From an uncultured Fidelibacterota bacterium (GTDB lineage: Bacteria > Fidelibacterota > Fidelibacteria > Fidelibacterales > Fidelibacteraceae), in NCBI GenBank assembly GCA_937862595.1, contig CALMFL010000342.1, forward strand, positions 1 through 7,396: 7,396 nt of DNA. The letters run 5' to 3'. Positions within the stretch are counted from its first letter, which is position 1. Each line of letters starts with the position of its first letter. Under the pieces are notes generated by a model. That model saw only the letters and a list, made by a program, of their open reading frames with translations. It was not told where the DNA came from and did not search any database. The position numbers and the translations under genes are program-made. Shown here one piece after another: positions 1-6,450 of the stretch.

Positions 1-24
1 TCTTTTGCCCCAACTACGCTAAAG

Positions 25-51
25 CTTCGTTGCGCAGGCTTGCGAACGAAG
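25..51. repeat. Imperfect inverted repeat (11-bp stem, one bulge)
   Basis: CTTCGTT (25-31) pairs with AACGAAG (45-51). After a bulged G at 32, CGCA (33-36) pairs with TGCG (41-44), leaving a GGCT loop. No T-run follows, so it is not an intrinsic terminator. The adjacent GAAGTGAAGTG purine run and the palindrome together look like intergenic dispersed-repeat sequence, but only one copy is visible here. Confidence 0.5.
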
Positions 52-77
52 TGAAGTGTATCCGCCCTTTTCAATTG

Positions 78-103
78 CACCGGGTTTATACCCGGTGTTT
101 TAT
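78..103 (+). terminator. Intrinsic terminator of an upstream + strand gene
   Basis: A perfect 8-bp GC-rich stem, CACCGGGT (78-85) and ACCCGGTG (90-97), encloses a TTAT loop. It is followed at once by TTTTAT and a T-rich stretch. No T-run lies on the other side, so it acts on rightward transcripts. It separates whatever lies upstream from the aminopeptidase operon. This also argues against a longer aminopeptidase reading frame beginning at 56. Confidence 0.75.
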
Positions 104-111
104 GATTTTCA

Positions 112-140
112 TTTTCGTTTGCCGTTGAAAGTCCTATATT
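112..140 (+). promoter_or_regulatory. Possible weak promoter of the aminopeptidase operon
   Basis: TATATT (135-140) matches the -10 consensus at five of six positions. The hexamer 17 bases upstream, TTTTCG (112-117), is a poor -35. The region is AT-rich and lies between a terminator and the first gene of a tight gene series, so some promoter is expected here. The exact element is uncertain. Confidence 0.35.
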
Positions 141-153
141 TAAAGCTGAAAAT

Positions 154-159
154 AAGGAG
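154..159 (+). promoter_or_regulatory. Shine-Dalgarno sequence fixing the aminopeptidase start
   Basis: AAGGAG sits seven bases before the ATG at 167. The same reading frame stays open back to an ATG at 56, but that start would place coding sequence across the terminator hairpin and has no ribosome binding site. The ATG at 167 is therefore preferred. Confidence 0.85.
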
Positions 160-166
160 TAAACAT

Positions 167-1579
167 ATGTTAGGTAAAAAATCAGACCCCAAAGATCTTA
201 AAAAAGCACTTTTCTTAGAGCGAAAAAATGCGTGGGACCACATTCCCGAATCGCAGCAGAAACACCTTGAAACGTATATGAAGGACTACCGCTCCTTCCT
301 CGATTACGCCAAGACCGAACGCGAGTCGGTCGATACGGCGATCGAGATCCTCGAAAAGGCGGGATATACCGACATTCGCAAGACACAGAACACCAATAAG
401 ATCTATTACAATCATTACGGCCGTGCGCTGGCGGTCTACCGCCAGGGAAAATCCGGGGTTCAGAAGGACCTGAGGATCCTGGTCGCGCACCTGGATTCCC
501 CGCGGCTGGACCTGAAACAATACCCGCTCTACGAAGATGAAGAAATGGCCCTGCTGAAGACGCATTATTACGGCGGGATCAAAAAATACCAATGGGTCTC
601 CCGGCCGCTCGCGCTGCACGGCGTGATCGCGTTCCCCGACGGCACGGTCGATACCATCGTGATCGGCGAGGACGAGGACGATCCCGTATTCACCATCGCG
701 GACCTGCTGCCGCATCTTGCCGGAAAAGCGCAGATGGAGAAAAAGGCCAACGAGTTCATCCCGGCGGAAAAACTGAATATTCTCTTCGGCGGCAAGCCTT
801 TCAACGACGACAAGGAATTGAAAGACCGCGTGAAACTGAATGTTATGAACCTGCTCAACGACGCCTACGGCATCACGGAGCACGATTTCGTTTCCGCGGA
901 CCTCGAGATCGTCCCCGCGGGCCGCTCGCGGGAAGTCGGACTGGACCGCGCCTTTATCGGAGCTTACGGACAGGACGACCGCGTCTGCTCCTATGCGTCC
1001 CTGCGGGCGGTCATCGATGCGAACGACCCGGAAATCTCCTCCCTGGTCCTGCTCCTGGACAAGGAAGAGATCGGCAGCGAAGGCGCGGCCGGCGCCAATA
1101 CCTGGATCGCGGAACTGGTGCTGGGCTATATCCTGGCACGGCACGGACTGGATCAGTCCGGCGTGATCCGCCGCCTGCTGGCGAATGCGGACTGCCTTTC
1201 CGCCGACGTGAACGCGGGCGTGCACCCCGACTGGAAAGAGGTCCATGAACTCCTGAACGCCGGCTACATGAACGGCGGGCTCATTCTCTCAAAATTCACC
1301 GGCGTCCGCGGCAAGGGCGGCTCCAATGAAGCGCCCGCGGAATTCGTCGCCAAACTGCGCGACCTTTTCGATAAACACGACATCATCTGGCGCATCGCCG
1401 AACTCGGCAAGACCGATGAAGGCGGCGGCGGCACGATCGCCAAATTCATGTCCTATTACTGCATGAACGTGATCGACGCCGGCGTTTCCGTCCTGGATAT
1501 GCATTCCCCCTTCGAGATCACCTCCAAGGCCGATATCTGGATGATGTACAAAGCCTTCTGCGCCTTCCTTGAAAGCTGA
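167..1579 (+). CDS. apeA: M18 family metallo-aminopeptidase (ApeA type)
   Basis: This 470-residue protein removes N-terminal amino acids from peptides using two zinc ions. M18 enzymes are usually cytoplasmic and oligomeric, and no signal peptide is seen here. All expected metal-site motifs are visible: AHLDSPR with H108, GQDDR with D270 as bridging aspartate (or D271), DKEEIGSEG with E300 as general base and E301 as ligand, SADVNAGVHP with D347, and MHSPFE with H446. The length and the DKEEIGSEG form fit the ApeA branch (about 450-470 residues) better than ApeB. The start at 167 is set by AAGGAG at 154-159. The first codons are A-rich compared with the GC-rich body, which is common at translation starts. 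It is the first gene of a tight series of five, and the next start lies seven bases after its stop. The family call is firm; the symbol is less so. Confidence 0.93.
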   Translation: MLGKKSDPKDLKKALFLERKNAWDHIPESQQKHLETYMKDYRSFLDYAKTERESVDTAIEILEKAGYTDIRKTQNTNKIYYNHYGRALAVYRQGKSGVQKDLRILVAHLDSPRLDLKQYPLYEDEEMALLKTHYYGGIKKYQWVSRPLALHGVIAFPDGTVDTIVIGEDEDDPVFTIADLLPHLAGKAQMEKKANEFIPAEKLNILFGGKPFNDDKELKDRVKLNVMNLLNDAYGITEHDFVSADLEIVPAGRSREVGLDRAFIGAYGQDDRVCSYASLRAVIDANDPEISSLVLLLDKEEIGSEGAAGANTWIAELVLGYILARHGLDQSGVIRRLLANADCLSADVNAGVHPDWKEVHELLNAGYMNGGLILSKFTGVRGKGGSNEAPAEFVAKLRDLFDKHDIIWRIAELGKTDEGGGGTIAKFMSYYCMNVIDAGVSVLDMHSPFEITSKADIWMMYKAFCAFLES

Positions 1580-1586
1580 GGCAGGA

Positions 1587-1949
1587 ATGAAGCGCCTTGT
1601 TTTTATCGCCCTTCTGCTCCTGGGCATTTGCGCCCGGGCCGATATTTACGTGAACGGCGTCAACCTGAATACGAGCGACGCACATTATATCAGGCTGGAG
1701 ATCAACGGCGCCGTTAAAGGCGTGCTGGTTTATGTGGATTATGGCCAGGGAGAAAGCATCCGGAACCGCCGGGTGACAGACGAAAAGGGCGAGAAGAAAC
1801 TGTACGTCTCCGTTGCGGACGCTCTGAACGATTTCTACCGGAACGGATGGGCGATCGACGAGATCTATACCGTGCCCGGCGGCGGGGGTGAGAACAGCTC
1901 CGTTTACGGGACGGCCTATTATATCATGGAACGGAGAAACAACCCATAA
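1587..1949 (+). CDS. Small exported protein, DUF4177-like C-terminal half
   Basis: I do not recognise a specific family for this 120-residue protein. Residues 1-18 form a type I signal peptide: positive MKR, a hydrophobic core, then an ARA site before D19. C15 is not in a lipobox because I14 precedes it. The mature part reads as beta strands around 33-39 and 45-53, a helix 75-86 (SVADALNDFYRNGW), a strand 89-95, a glycine-rich loop 97-103 and a final strand 109-116. The order "ALN-helix-GW-strand-YYIMERR" resembles small DUF4177-like proteins (LN..GWE.v...yiLkR), but this is pattern matching only. The ATG at 1587 is chosen over an in-frame TTG at 1569, which would put extra residues before the signal peptide and overlap the previous gene. 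It lies seven bases after the aminopeptidase stop, with GAGG and AGGA just upstream. It probably sits in the periplasm or is secreted; its function is unknown. Confidence 0.75.
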   Translation: MKRLVFIALLLLGICARADIYVNGVNLNTSDAHYIRLEINGAVKGVLVYVDYGQGESIRNRRVTDEKGEKKLYVSVADALNDFYRNGWAIDEIYTVPGGGGENSSVYGTAYYIMERRNNP

Positions 1950-1961
1950 CCCGTGAGCAAC

Positions 1962-3425
1962 ATGAAACAATTCAATCTTATCCTTTTCGCCGCGCTCGTG
2001 CTGCTCTTTAGCTGCAGTTCACCCACCGCGGACATCACGATCCTGCACTGGAATGATTTTCACAGTGCGAACCTTCCCTGGGTTCCCACGAACCACAATC
2101 CCGAAAAACATACCGTCGGCGGCTATGCGCTCTTCGACGCTTATCTGGACAGCCTTCAGGCGGTGTATCCCGAAGCGATCCGCGTTCACGCGGGTGACGA
2201 CTTTCAGGGTTCGCCCGTTTGCGCCGTCAGCAGGGGTCTCTCGCAGATCGAGATCCTCAATGCGGTCAAACCGGACTTTTTTACCATCGGGAACCACGAA
2301 TTCGACTATTCATGGAGGCACCTGGATTCCCTGCGCCTGCACGCGGCGGATTTTCAGATGTATGCCGCCAACCTTGTGAATGCCGAAAACGGTGAATGCG
2401 CCGTACCTCAATACCGTATCTTCAGGCAAAAGGGATACCGTTTTGCCCTGATCGGCGTGACGCACCCGCAGCTGGATTTCCTGACCCTGCCGCAAAATCT
2501 GGAGGGCGTGCAGGTGGAAGATCCCGTACTTACGGTCAGGAACCTGATCGGCCGCCTAAAGAAAAACGGGATCTCATCCTTTATCGTCATTTCCCATATC
2601 GGGATCGACGGCGACCGGGACCTGGCAAGGGCCGTTCCGGAGATCGACCTGATCATCGGGGGGCACAGCCATACCTACCTGCGCGAAGCCGAACAGGTCA
2701 ACGGCGTGTGGATCGTCCAGGCGGACGACAACGGCCGCTACGTGGGACTGACCCGCTTCCATATGGAAAAAGGGGAGATCACCTCGCTGGAGATGGACTA
2801 TGTGGAAACGGTCGCGGGAAAACTGGAACCCTCCCCGGATGTCGAAGCCATCGTCATGAAATATGAAAGCGAACTTGCGGAACAGCTGGACCGCGTGATC
2901 GGCGAACTGAAGACCCCCTGGGTGCAGGGCAGAGGCGAATCCAACATCGGCAACTGGATCGCGGACGCGTTCCGCGAAACCGCCGGGACCGACATTGCGA
3001 TCATGAACAACGGAGGGATCCGGAAGAACCTCGCCGCGGGCGAGATCCGGGTGCGGGACATCTGGGAGATCGCTCCCTTCGGCAATACCCTGGTCACCTT
3101 TGAGTGGACCGGGCAGGAACTGCTGAACGCGCTCGATTTTATGGCCATGCACAACATGTCCCTGCAGTTCTCCGGGCTTACCCTGGTGCTGAACAGGGAA
3201 AAAGGACTGATCGAAGCGAAGGTCAACGGCAAAGAGATCGATACGGAAAAAAAATATTCCATCGCAACGAACAATTACACCGCCAGCCAGACGGGAAAAT
3301 ACTTCGGCATCGAGGTCCCCGCGCCGGTGGAAACGGGATGGATCGACCGGGACGTTCTGCTGAAAGCGGTCAGAGAGAATCCGGTCATCACCTCAAAACT
3401 CGAAGGGCGGATCATCATTCAATGA
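1962..3425 (+). CDS. 5'-nucleotidase/UshA-family metallophosphoesterase lipoprotein
   Basis: This 487-residue envelope lipoprotein probably hydrolyses nucleotides or related phosphoesters outside the inner membrane. Residues 1-17 are a signal peptide ending in LLFS before C18; the residue after the cysteine is S19, not aspartate. The N-terminal calcineurin-like domain (about 25-260) has every metal motif: D32 and H34 in NDFH, D79 in AGDDFQGS, N111 and H112 in GNHEFD, H212 in SHIG, H235 and H237 in GGHSH. The C-terminal substrate domain (about 290-487) shows NIGNWIADAF, NNGGIR (349-354) and PFGNT (F373-N375). Near the end, where UshA relatives have a GGDG-type loop, this protein has TASQTGKYFG, so the substrate may differ. 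The ATG at 1962 is preferred; an in-frame GTG at 1953 would add three residues. No strong Shine-Dalgarno sequence is seen, so translation may be coupled to the preceding gene. Its stop overlaps the next start as ATGA. Confidence 0.9.
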   Translation: MKQFNLILFAALVLLFSCSSPTADITILHWNDFHSANLPWVPTNHNPEKHTVGGYALFDAYLDSLQAVYPEAIRVHAGDDFQGSPVCAVSRGLSQIEILNAVKPDFFTIGNHEFDYSWRHLDSLRLHAADFQMYAANLVNAENGECAVPQYRIFRQKGYRFALIGVTHPQLDFLTLPQNLEGVQVEDPVLTVRNLIGRLKKNGISSFIVISHIGIDGDRDLARAVPEIDLIIGGHSHTYLREAEQVNGVWIVQADDNGRYVGLTRFHMEKGEITSLEMDYVETVAGKLEPSPDVEAIVMKYESELAEQLDRVIGELKTPWVQGRGESNIGNWIADAFRETAGTDIAIMNNGGIRKNLAAGEIRVRDIWEIAPFGNTLVTFEWTGQELLNALDFMAMHNMSLQFSGLTLVLNREKGLIEAKVNGKEIDTEKKYSIATNNYTASQTGKYFGIEVPAPVETGWIDRDVLLKAVRENPVITSKLEGRIIIQ

Positions 3426-4435
3426 AAAAAGTCATGACACTGTTTATCGCCCTGCTCCTGCTTGCCGGGTGCGCCCTGGTGGCGCCGGGACCCGAAAACC
3501 GCTTAACGCTGCCGGATCCGGAGAACGACGACCTTGCTGCGGACCGGCAAGTCCTGCTTACGCCGCCGCTTCGGATAAGCTTTGATGATTTTCCCCGGGC
3601 TATCCCGGTCCCCGGGGTGACCCCCGAACGCGCCGCGCTCTTTAATTCAGGGATGAAAGGGGATTTTATTGCGGGCTATACCCAGCCGGATATGACGGAT
3701 ACCCTGAACGGATATGTCACCGACAATGCATCTTTTTACACCCAGGTGCTGTATCCTGCTCTGGAAGACCTTGCAGACTCGCTCAGGGCGCTGCAAAAAT
3801 ACCAGGCGGTGAATGTTCTGACCCTCTTTATCTACGAAAGCTATCAGGATTTCTTCGGTCTGGGCTTTTACCGCTGGGGCGGGGATATCACCGACCGTGA
3901 TCAGCCCCAGACCGCAACGTCGCATTCCACTTCCACGAAACGCTTCGGCATGGATTGCTCCGGGTTCGGCGCCTCCCCCTTCGAAGCGGCGGTCCTGCTC
4001 GGCATCCTGGATTCGACGCAGCAGGAATCCGCGTTCTCATGGTTCGGATTCCGGCATATCTGCGAGAACGACCCGCTGATCTCCGACGGCGGCGGACGAG
4101 GCGGAACGACAAACAATTTCCGCATGGAAGTCTCCGACATGGCCAAAGTGGGGGAGCTGATCACCACGATCCCCGCCGGAACGGCACCGGATGACGGGCA
4201 GATCGCCCTGATGCAGGCCGGCGATGTCGTGATCAAGTCCGGACACATGGGCATTCTTGTCGAGATCAACAATTCATTGTATTTTCTGGAATCCGGAGGA
4301 AGCACCGTGAACGAGGACGGCTTGTATACGCCCTATCTCGCAAAGGACGCCCTTGCGGATTTTGCGCAAAGCCGGACGACGACGATCCGGCGCTGTCTGC
4401 CGGTTAAAGAAACAACTTCCGGCATCGCGCATTAA
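3422..4435 (+). CDS. Lipoprotein with NlpC/P60-like cysteine hydrolase domain
   Basis: This 337-residue protein begins with a signal peptide and a canonical lipobox, LLAG before C17, so it should be anchored in the envelope. Residues about 20-160 match nothing I know. The C-terminal half carries a papain-like signature of the NlpC/P60 superfamily: MDCSGF with C179 as candidate nucleophile, LMQAGDVVI just before KSGHMGILV with H275, and FLESGG with E290 where the third catalytic polar residue would lie. Such domains usually cleave peptide bonds in peptidoglycan stems or act on other amides. The C179-H275 spacing of 96 residues is long for the family and includes a glycine-rich loop (about 223-229, GGGRGG). 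The start overlaps the 5'-nucleotidase stop (ATGA, 3422-3425), which suggests translational coupling. The cysteine-histidine assignment is by motif alone, and the true substrate is unknown. Confidence 0.75.
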   Translation: MKKVMTLFIALLLLAGCALVAPGPENRLTLPDPENDDLAADRQVLLTPPLRISFDDFPRAIPVPGVTPERAALFNSGMKGDFIAGYTQPDMTDTLNGYVTDNASFYTQVLYPALEDLADSLRALQKYQAVNVLTLFIYESYQDFFGLGFYRWGGDITDRDQPQTATSHSTSTKRFGMDCSGFGASPFEAAVLLGILDSTQQESAFSWFGFRHICENDPLISDGGGRGGTTNNFRMEVSDMAKVGELITTIPAGTAPDDGQIALMQAGDVVIKSGHMGILVEINNSLYFLESGGSTVNEDGLYTPYLAKDALADFAQSRTTTIRRCLPVKETTSGIAH

Positions 4436-4451
4436 AGTACGTATGTTTTTA

Positions 4452-4458
4452 AAGGAGG
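4452..4458 (+). promoter_or_regulatory. Perfect Shine-Dalgarno sequence of the phosphoesterase-propeller gene
   Basis: AAGGAGG lies seven bases before the ATG at 4466. It is the best ribosome binding site in the window and contrasts with the weak ones of the 1962 and 3422 genes, which are close-coupled or overlapping. It suggests that this gene is initiated independently within the operon. It also fixes the start so that the lipoprotein signal is complete. Confidence 0.8.
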
Positions 4459-4465
4459 CCCGACT

Positions 4466-6322
4466 ATGCGGCGAGCACTATTTCTGATCTTCACCCTTAT
4501 CCTTGTCTTGTCCCTGATGTCATGTTCCGACGTCAGCCGGCAGCCCCTGACCTTCGCGTTCATCGCGGACACCCATATCGGGACCGCCAGCGGAGCGCAG
4601 GACCTGAGAAATACCGTCCGCGATATCAACGCCTTCGACGGCATTGATCTTGTGATCCTGGCCGGCGACGCCACCGAGTACGACCTTGCGGGAGAGCTGG
4701 ATACCGTCAAGGCGATCATGGAGACGCTGAAGGTTCCCTATCATATTATCCCCGGCAACCACGAACTGAAATGGTCGGCATCGGGAGGAGAGAAATTCCG
4801 CAAACTGTTCGGGGACGACAAGTTCAATGTCAGCTATAAAGGGTACCGCTTTATCGGCGTGAACCAGGGACCCCTGATGCGCATGGGGGAAGGGTTTATT
4901 GCGCGGGAGGATATCGACTGGGTGAAGCGGGAGCTGAAGAAGATGCGGCCGGCGAAACAGCCGGTATTCATCGTGACGCATTACCCCATCGACCACACGG
5001 TCACGAACGCCTATGATTTTCTCGAGATCGTCAAACCTTACAATATCCAGGCGATCATGCACGGGCACGGCCACCGGAACGTCCTGAACGACTATTCGGA
5101 CATTCCCGGGATCATGGGGCGCTCGAATCTGAGCCGCGGCGGTCCCGGCGGCTACAATATCGTGCACGTCGAGAACGATACCATGACCTGGTCCGAGCGT
5201 CAGCCGCTTGAAAAGAAAACGCTCAAGCCGTGGCTGGTGCTTCCGCTAAAAGAGAACGTCTATACCGCCTCCCATGCCGCGCTGAAACCCGACATGTCGG
5301 TCAACGAAACATTTCCCCGGATCAACGAAGCCTGGTCCTACGATTCAAAGTATTCCATAACCGCCCCGGCGGCCAAGGCCGGCGATCTGGCCATTTTCGG
5401 CAACCGTTCGGGAAAAATCATCGCCCTTTCGCTCAGCGAAGGGAAATCCGTGTGGGAATATCAGACGGGAGGACCCGTATTTACCGAACCCGAGGTAGCC
5501 GGTCCCTATGTTTATGTTACCTCGACGGATTCGAGCCTCTACTGCCTCGTTGCCCGCAGCGGAGAAAAAGTCTGGTCCTATAAGACCCGCGCCGCGATCG
5601 TCGCGCACCCCGTCGTTGCTTACGACAAGGTCTACTTCGGAGGAAGCGACGGAAAATTCCGCGCCGTGGAAGCCCAAAGCGGAAAACTGGTCTGGGATTT
5701 CATGCACATTGACACCTATGTGGAAAGCAAGCCGCTAATCGCGGACGAAAAGGTCATTTTCGGCGCCTGGAACACCTACCTTTACGCCCTGAACGCCCAA
5801 AACGGCCGGATCGAGTGGATGTGGAAAGGGGAGAATGCCGGACGTCTTTATTCGCCGGCGGTCGTAGAGCCTGTCTATGCGAACGGAAAGGTCTTCATTG
5901 TCGCACCGGACCGGGTCATGACCGCGATCGACATTGAGACCGGCAGGATGGTCTGGCGTTCGGATCTGTTCAAAGTGCGGGAAAACATCGGGATCTCGCA
6001 GGACGGTGCCACGGTCTACGCAAAAACGATGTGGGACATTGTCTGCGCCGTTTCGACCGAAGGCGATCAGCCCGGGACGCGCTGGAGCACCGCCGTGAAC
6101 TACGGCTTTGAGATCGATCCCTCCTATCCCGTCGAACGGGAAGGCCGGCTTTATTTTACGACCCAGTTCGGTTTTGTCCATTGTTTGGACGCAGAAGACG
6201 GATCCCTGCTCTGGCAGCACCGCATCGGAAGCAATCTGCTGAACACGCCGCTGATGCTGGCGGACGGCATGGTGGTCACCGGCATGGACGGCAAGGTGAC
6301 GAAGCTGGTGACGGGTGACTAG
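4466..6322 (+). CDS. Metallophosphoesterase lipoprotein fused to a PQQ-like beta-propeller
   Basis: This 618-residue protein has a signal peptide with lipobox LMS before C20. Residues about 28-205 are a calcineurin-like phosphoesterase with all metal ligands: D35 and H37 (ADTH), D68 (AGDATE), N98 and H99 (GNHE), H172 (THYP), H201 and H203 (HGHGH). A linker or small beta domain follows to about 300. Residues 300-618 are a PQQ-type propeller: roughly seven blades, each with a pattern like "DGK..AL...SG..vW", seen in SGKIIAL..GKSVWEY, SLYCL..GEKVWSY, KFRAV..GKLVWDF, LYALN..GRIEWMW, MTAID..GRMVWRS, IVCAV..GTRWST and VHCLD..GSLLWQH. The propeller probably binds a ligand or partner; PQQ itself is not implied. 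The substrate is unknown. The gene starts 30 bases after the NlpC/P60-like gene. Its last residues (about 615-618) and TAG stop lie inside a heptamer tandem array, so the natural C-terminus may once have been longer or different. Confidence 0.9.
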   Translation: MRRALFLIFTLILVLSLMSCSDVSRQPLTFAFIADTHIGTASGAQDLRNTVRDINAFDGIDLVILAGDATEYDLAGELDTVKAIMETLKVPYHIIPGNHELKWSASGGEKFRKLFGDDKFNVSYKGYRFIGVNQGPLMRMGEGFIAREDIDWVKRELKKMRPAKQPVFIVTHYPIDHTVTNAYDFLEIVKPYNIQAIMHGHGHRNVLNDYSDIPGIMGRSNLSRGGPGGYNIVHVENDTMTWSERQPLEKKTLKPWLVLPLKENVYTASHAALKPDMSVNETFPRINEAWSYDSKYSITAPAAKAGDLAIFGNRSGKIIALSLSEGKSVWEYQTGGPVFTEPEVAGPYVYVTSTDSSLYCLVARSGEKVWSYKTRAAIVAHPVVAYDKVYFGGSDGKFRAVEAQSGKLVWDFMHIDTYVESKPLIADEKVIFGAWNTYLYALNAQNGRIEWMWKGENAGRLYSPAVVEPVYANGKVFIVAPDRVMTAIDIETGRMVWRSDLFKVRENIGISQDGATVYAKTMWDIVCAVSTEGDQPGTRWSTAVNYGFEIDPSYPVEREGRLYFTTQFGFVHCLDAEDGSLLWQHRIGSNLLNTPLMLADGMVVTGMDGKVTKLVTGD

Positions 6323-6418
6323 TGACGGGTGAAGAGTAACTAGTGACGGGTGACAGGTTACCAGTAACCAGTTACCAGTAACCAGTTACCAGTTACCAGT
6401 TACTGATACAAGGTGACG
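6307..6418. repeat. Heptanucleotide tandem array, 16 units, consensus RGTNACN
   Basis: From 6307 the sequence divides into sixteen 7-base units without a gap. In order: ggtgacg, ggtgact, agtgacg, ggtgaag, agtaact, agtgacg, ggtgaca, ggttacc, agtaacc, agttacc, agtaacc, agttacc, agttacc, agttact, gatacaa (degenerate), ggtgacg. The left half is mainly RGTGACN and the middle is mainly AGTTACC or AGTAACC. The first two units are the end of the phosphoesterase-propeller gene and provide its stop. The array fills most of the gap before the barrel gene. Similar heptamer arrays are known in some bacteria, for example the short tandemly repeated repetitive sequences of cyanobacteria. Confidence 0.92.
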
Positions 6419-6450
6419 GGCTTGTCCCTTGCATCAGAGGAAAGAAAAGC

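Noticed and set aside
56..166. N-terminal extension of the aminopeptidase from an ATG at 56
   Set aside because: It would translate through a strong terminator hairpin, lacks a ribosome binding site, and adds residues unlike M18 N-termini. The ATG at 167 has AAGGAG at good spacing.
215..1246. Long minus-strand frame of 343 codons inside the aminopeptidase gene
   Set aside because: It lies wholly opposite a gene with complete catalytic motifs. Its composition is that of an antisense shadow of GC-rich codons, and no motif is recognisable.
592..1248. Arginine-rich plus-strand frame within the aminopeptidase gene
   Set aside because: Its high arginine and proline content is typical of an out-of-frame reading of GC-rich coding DNA.
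3104..3421. Extended start for the NlpC/P60-like protein reaching back into the 5'-nucleotidase gene
   Set aside because: The added residues are a shifted reading of the 5'-nucleotidase. The ATG at 3422 gives a complete lipoprotein signal and an ATGA overlap.
6307..6418. CRISPR array
   Set aside because: The period is 7 bases with no spacers, so it is a simple tandem repeat. No cas genes are present.
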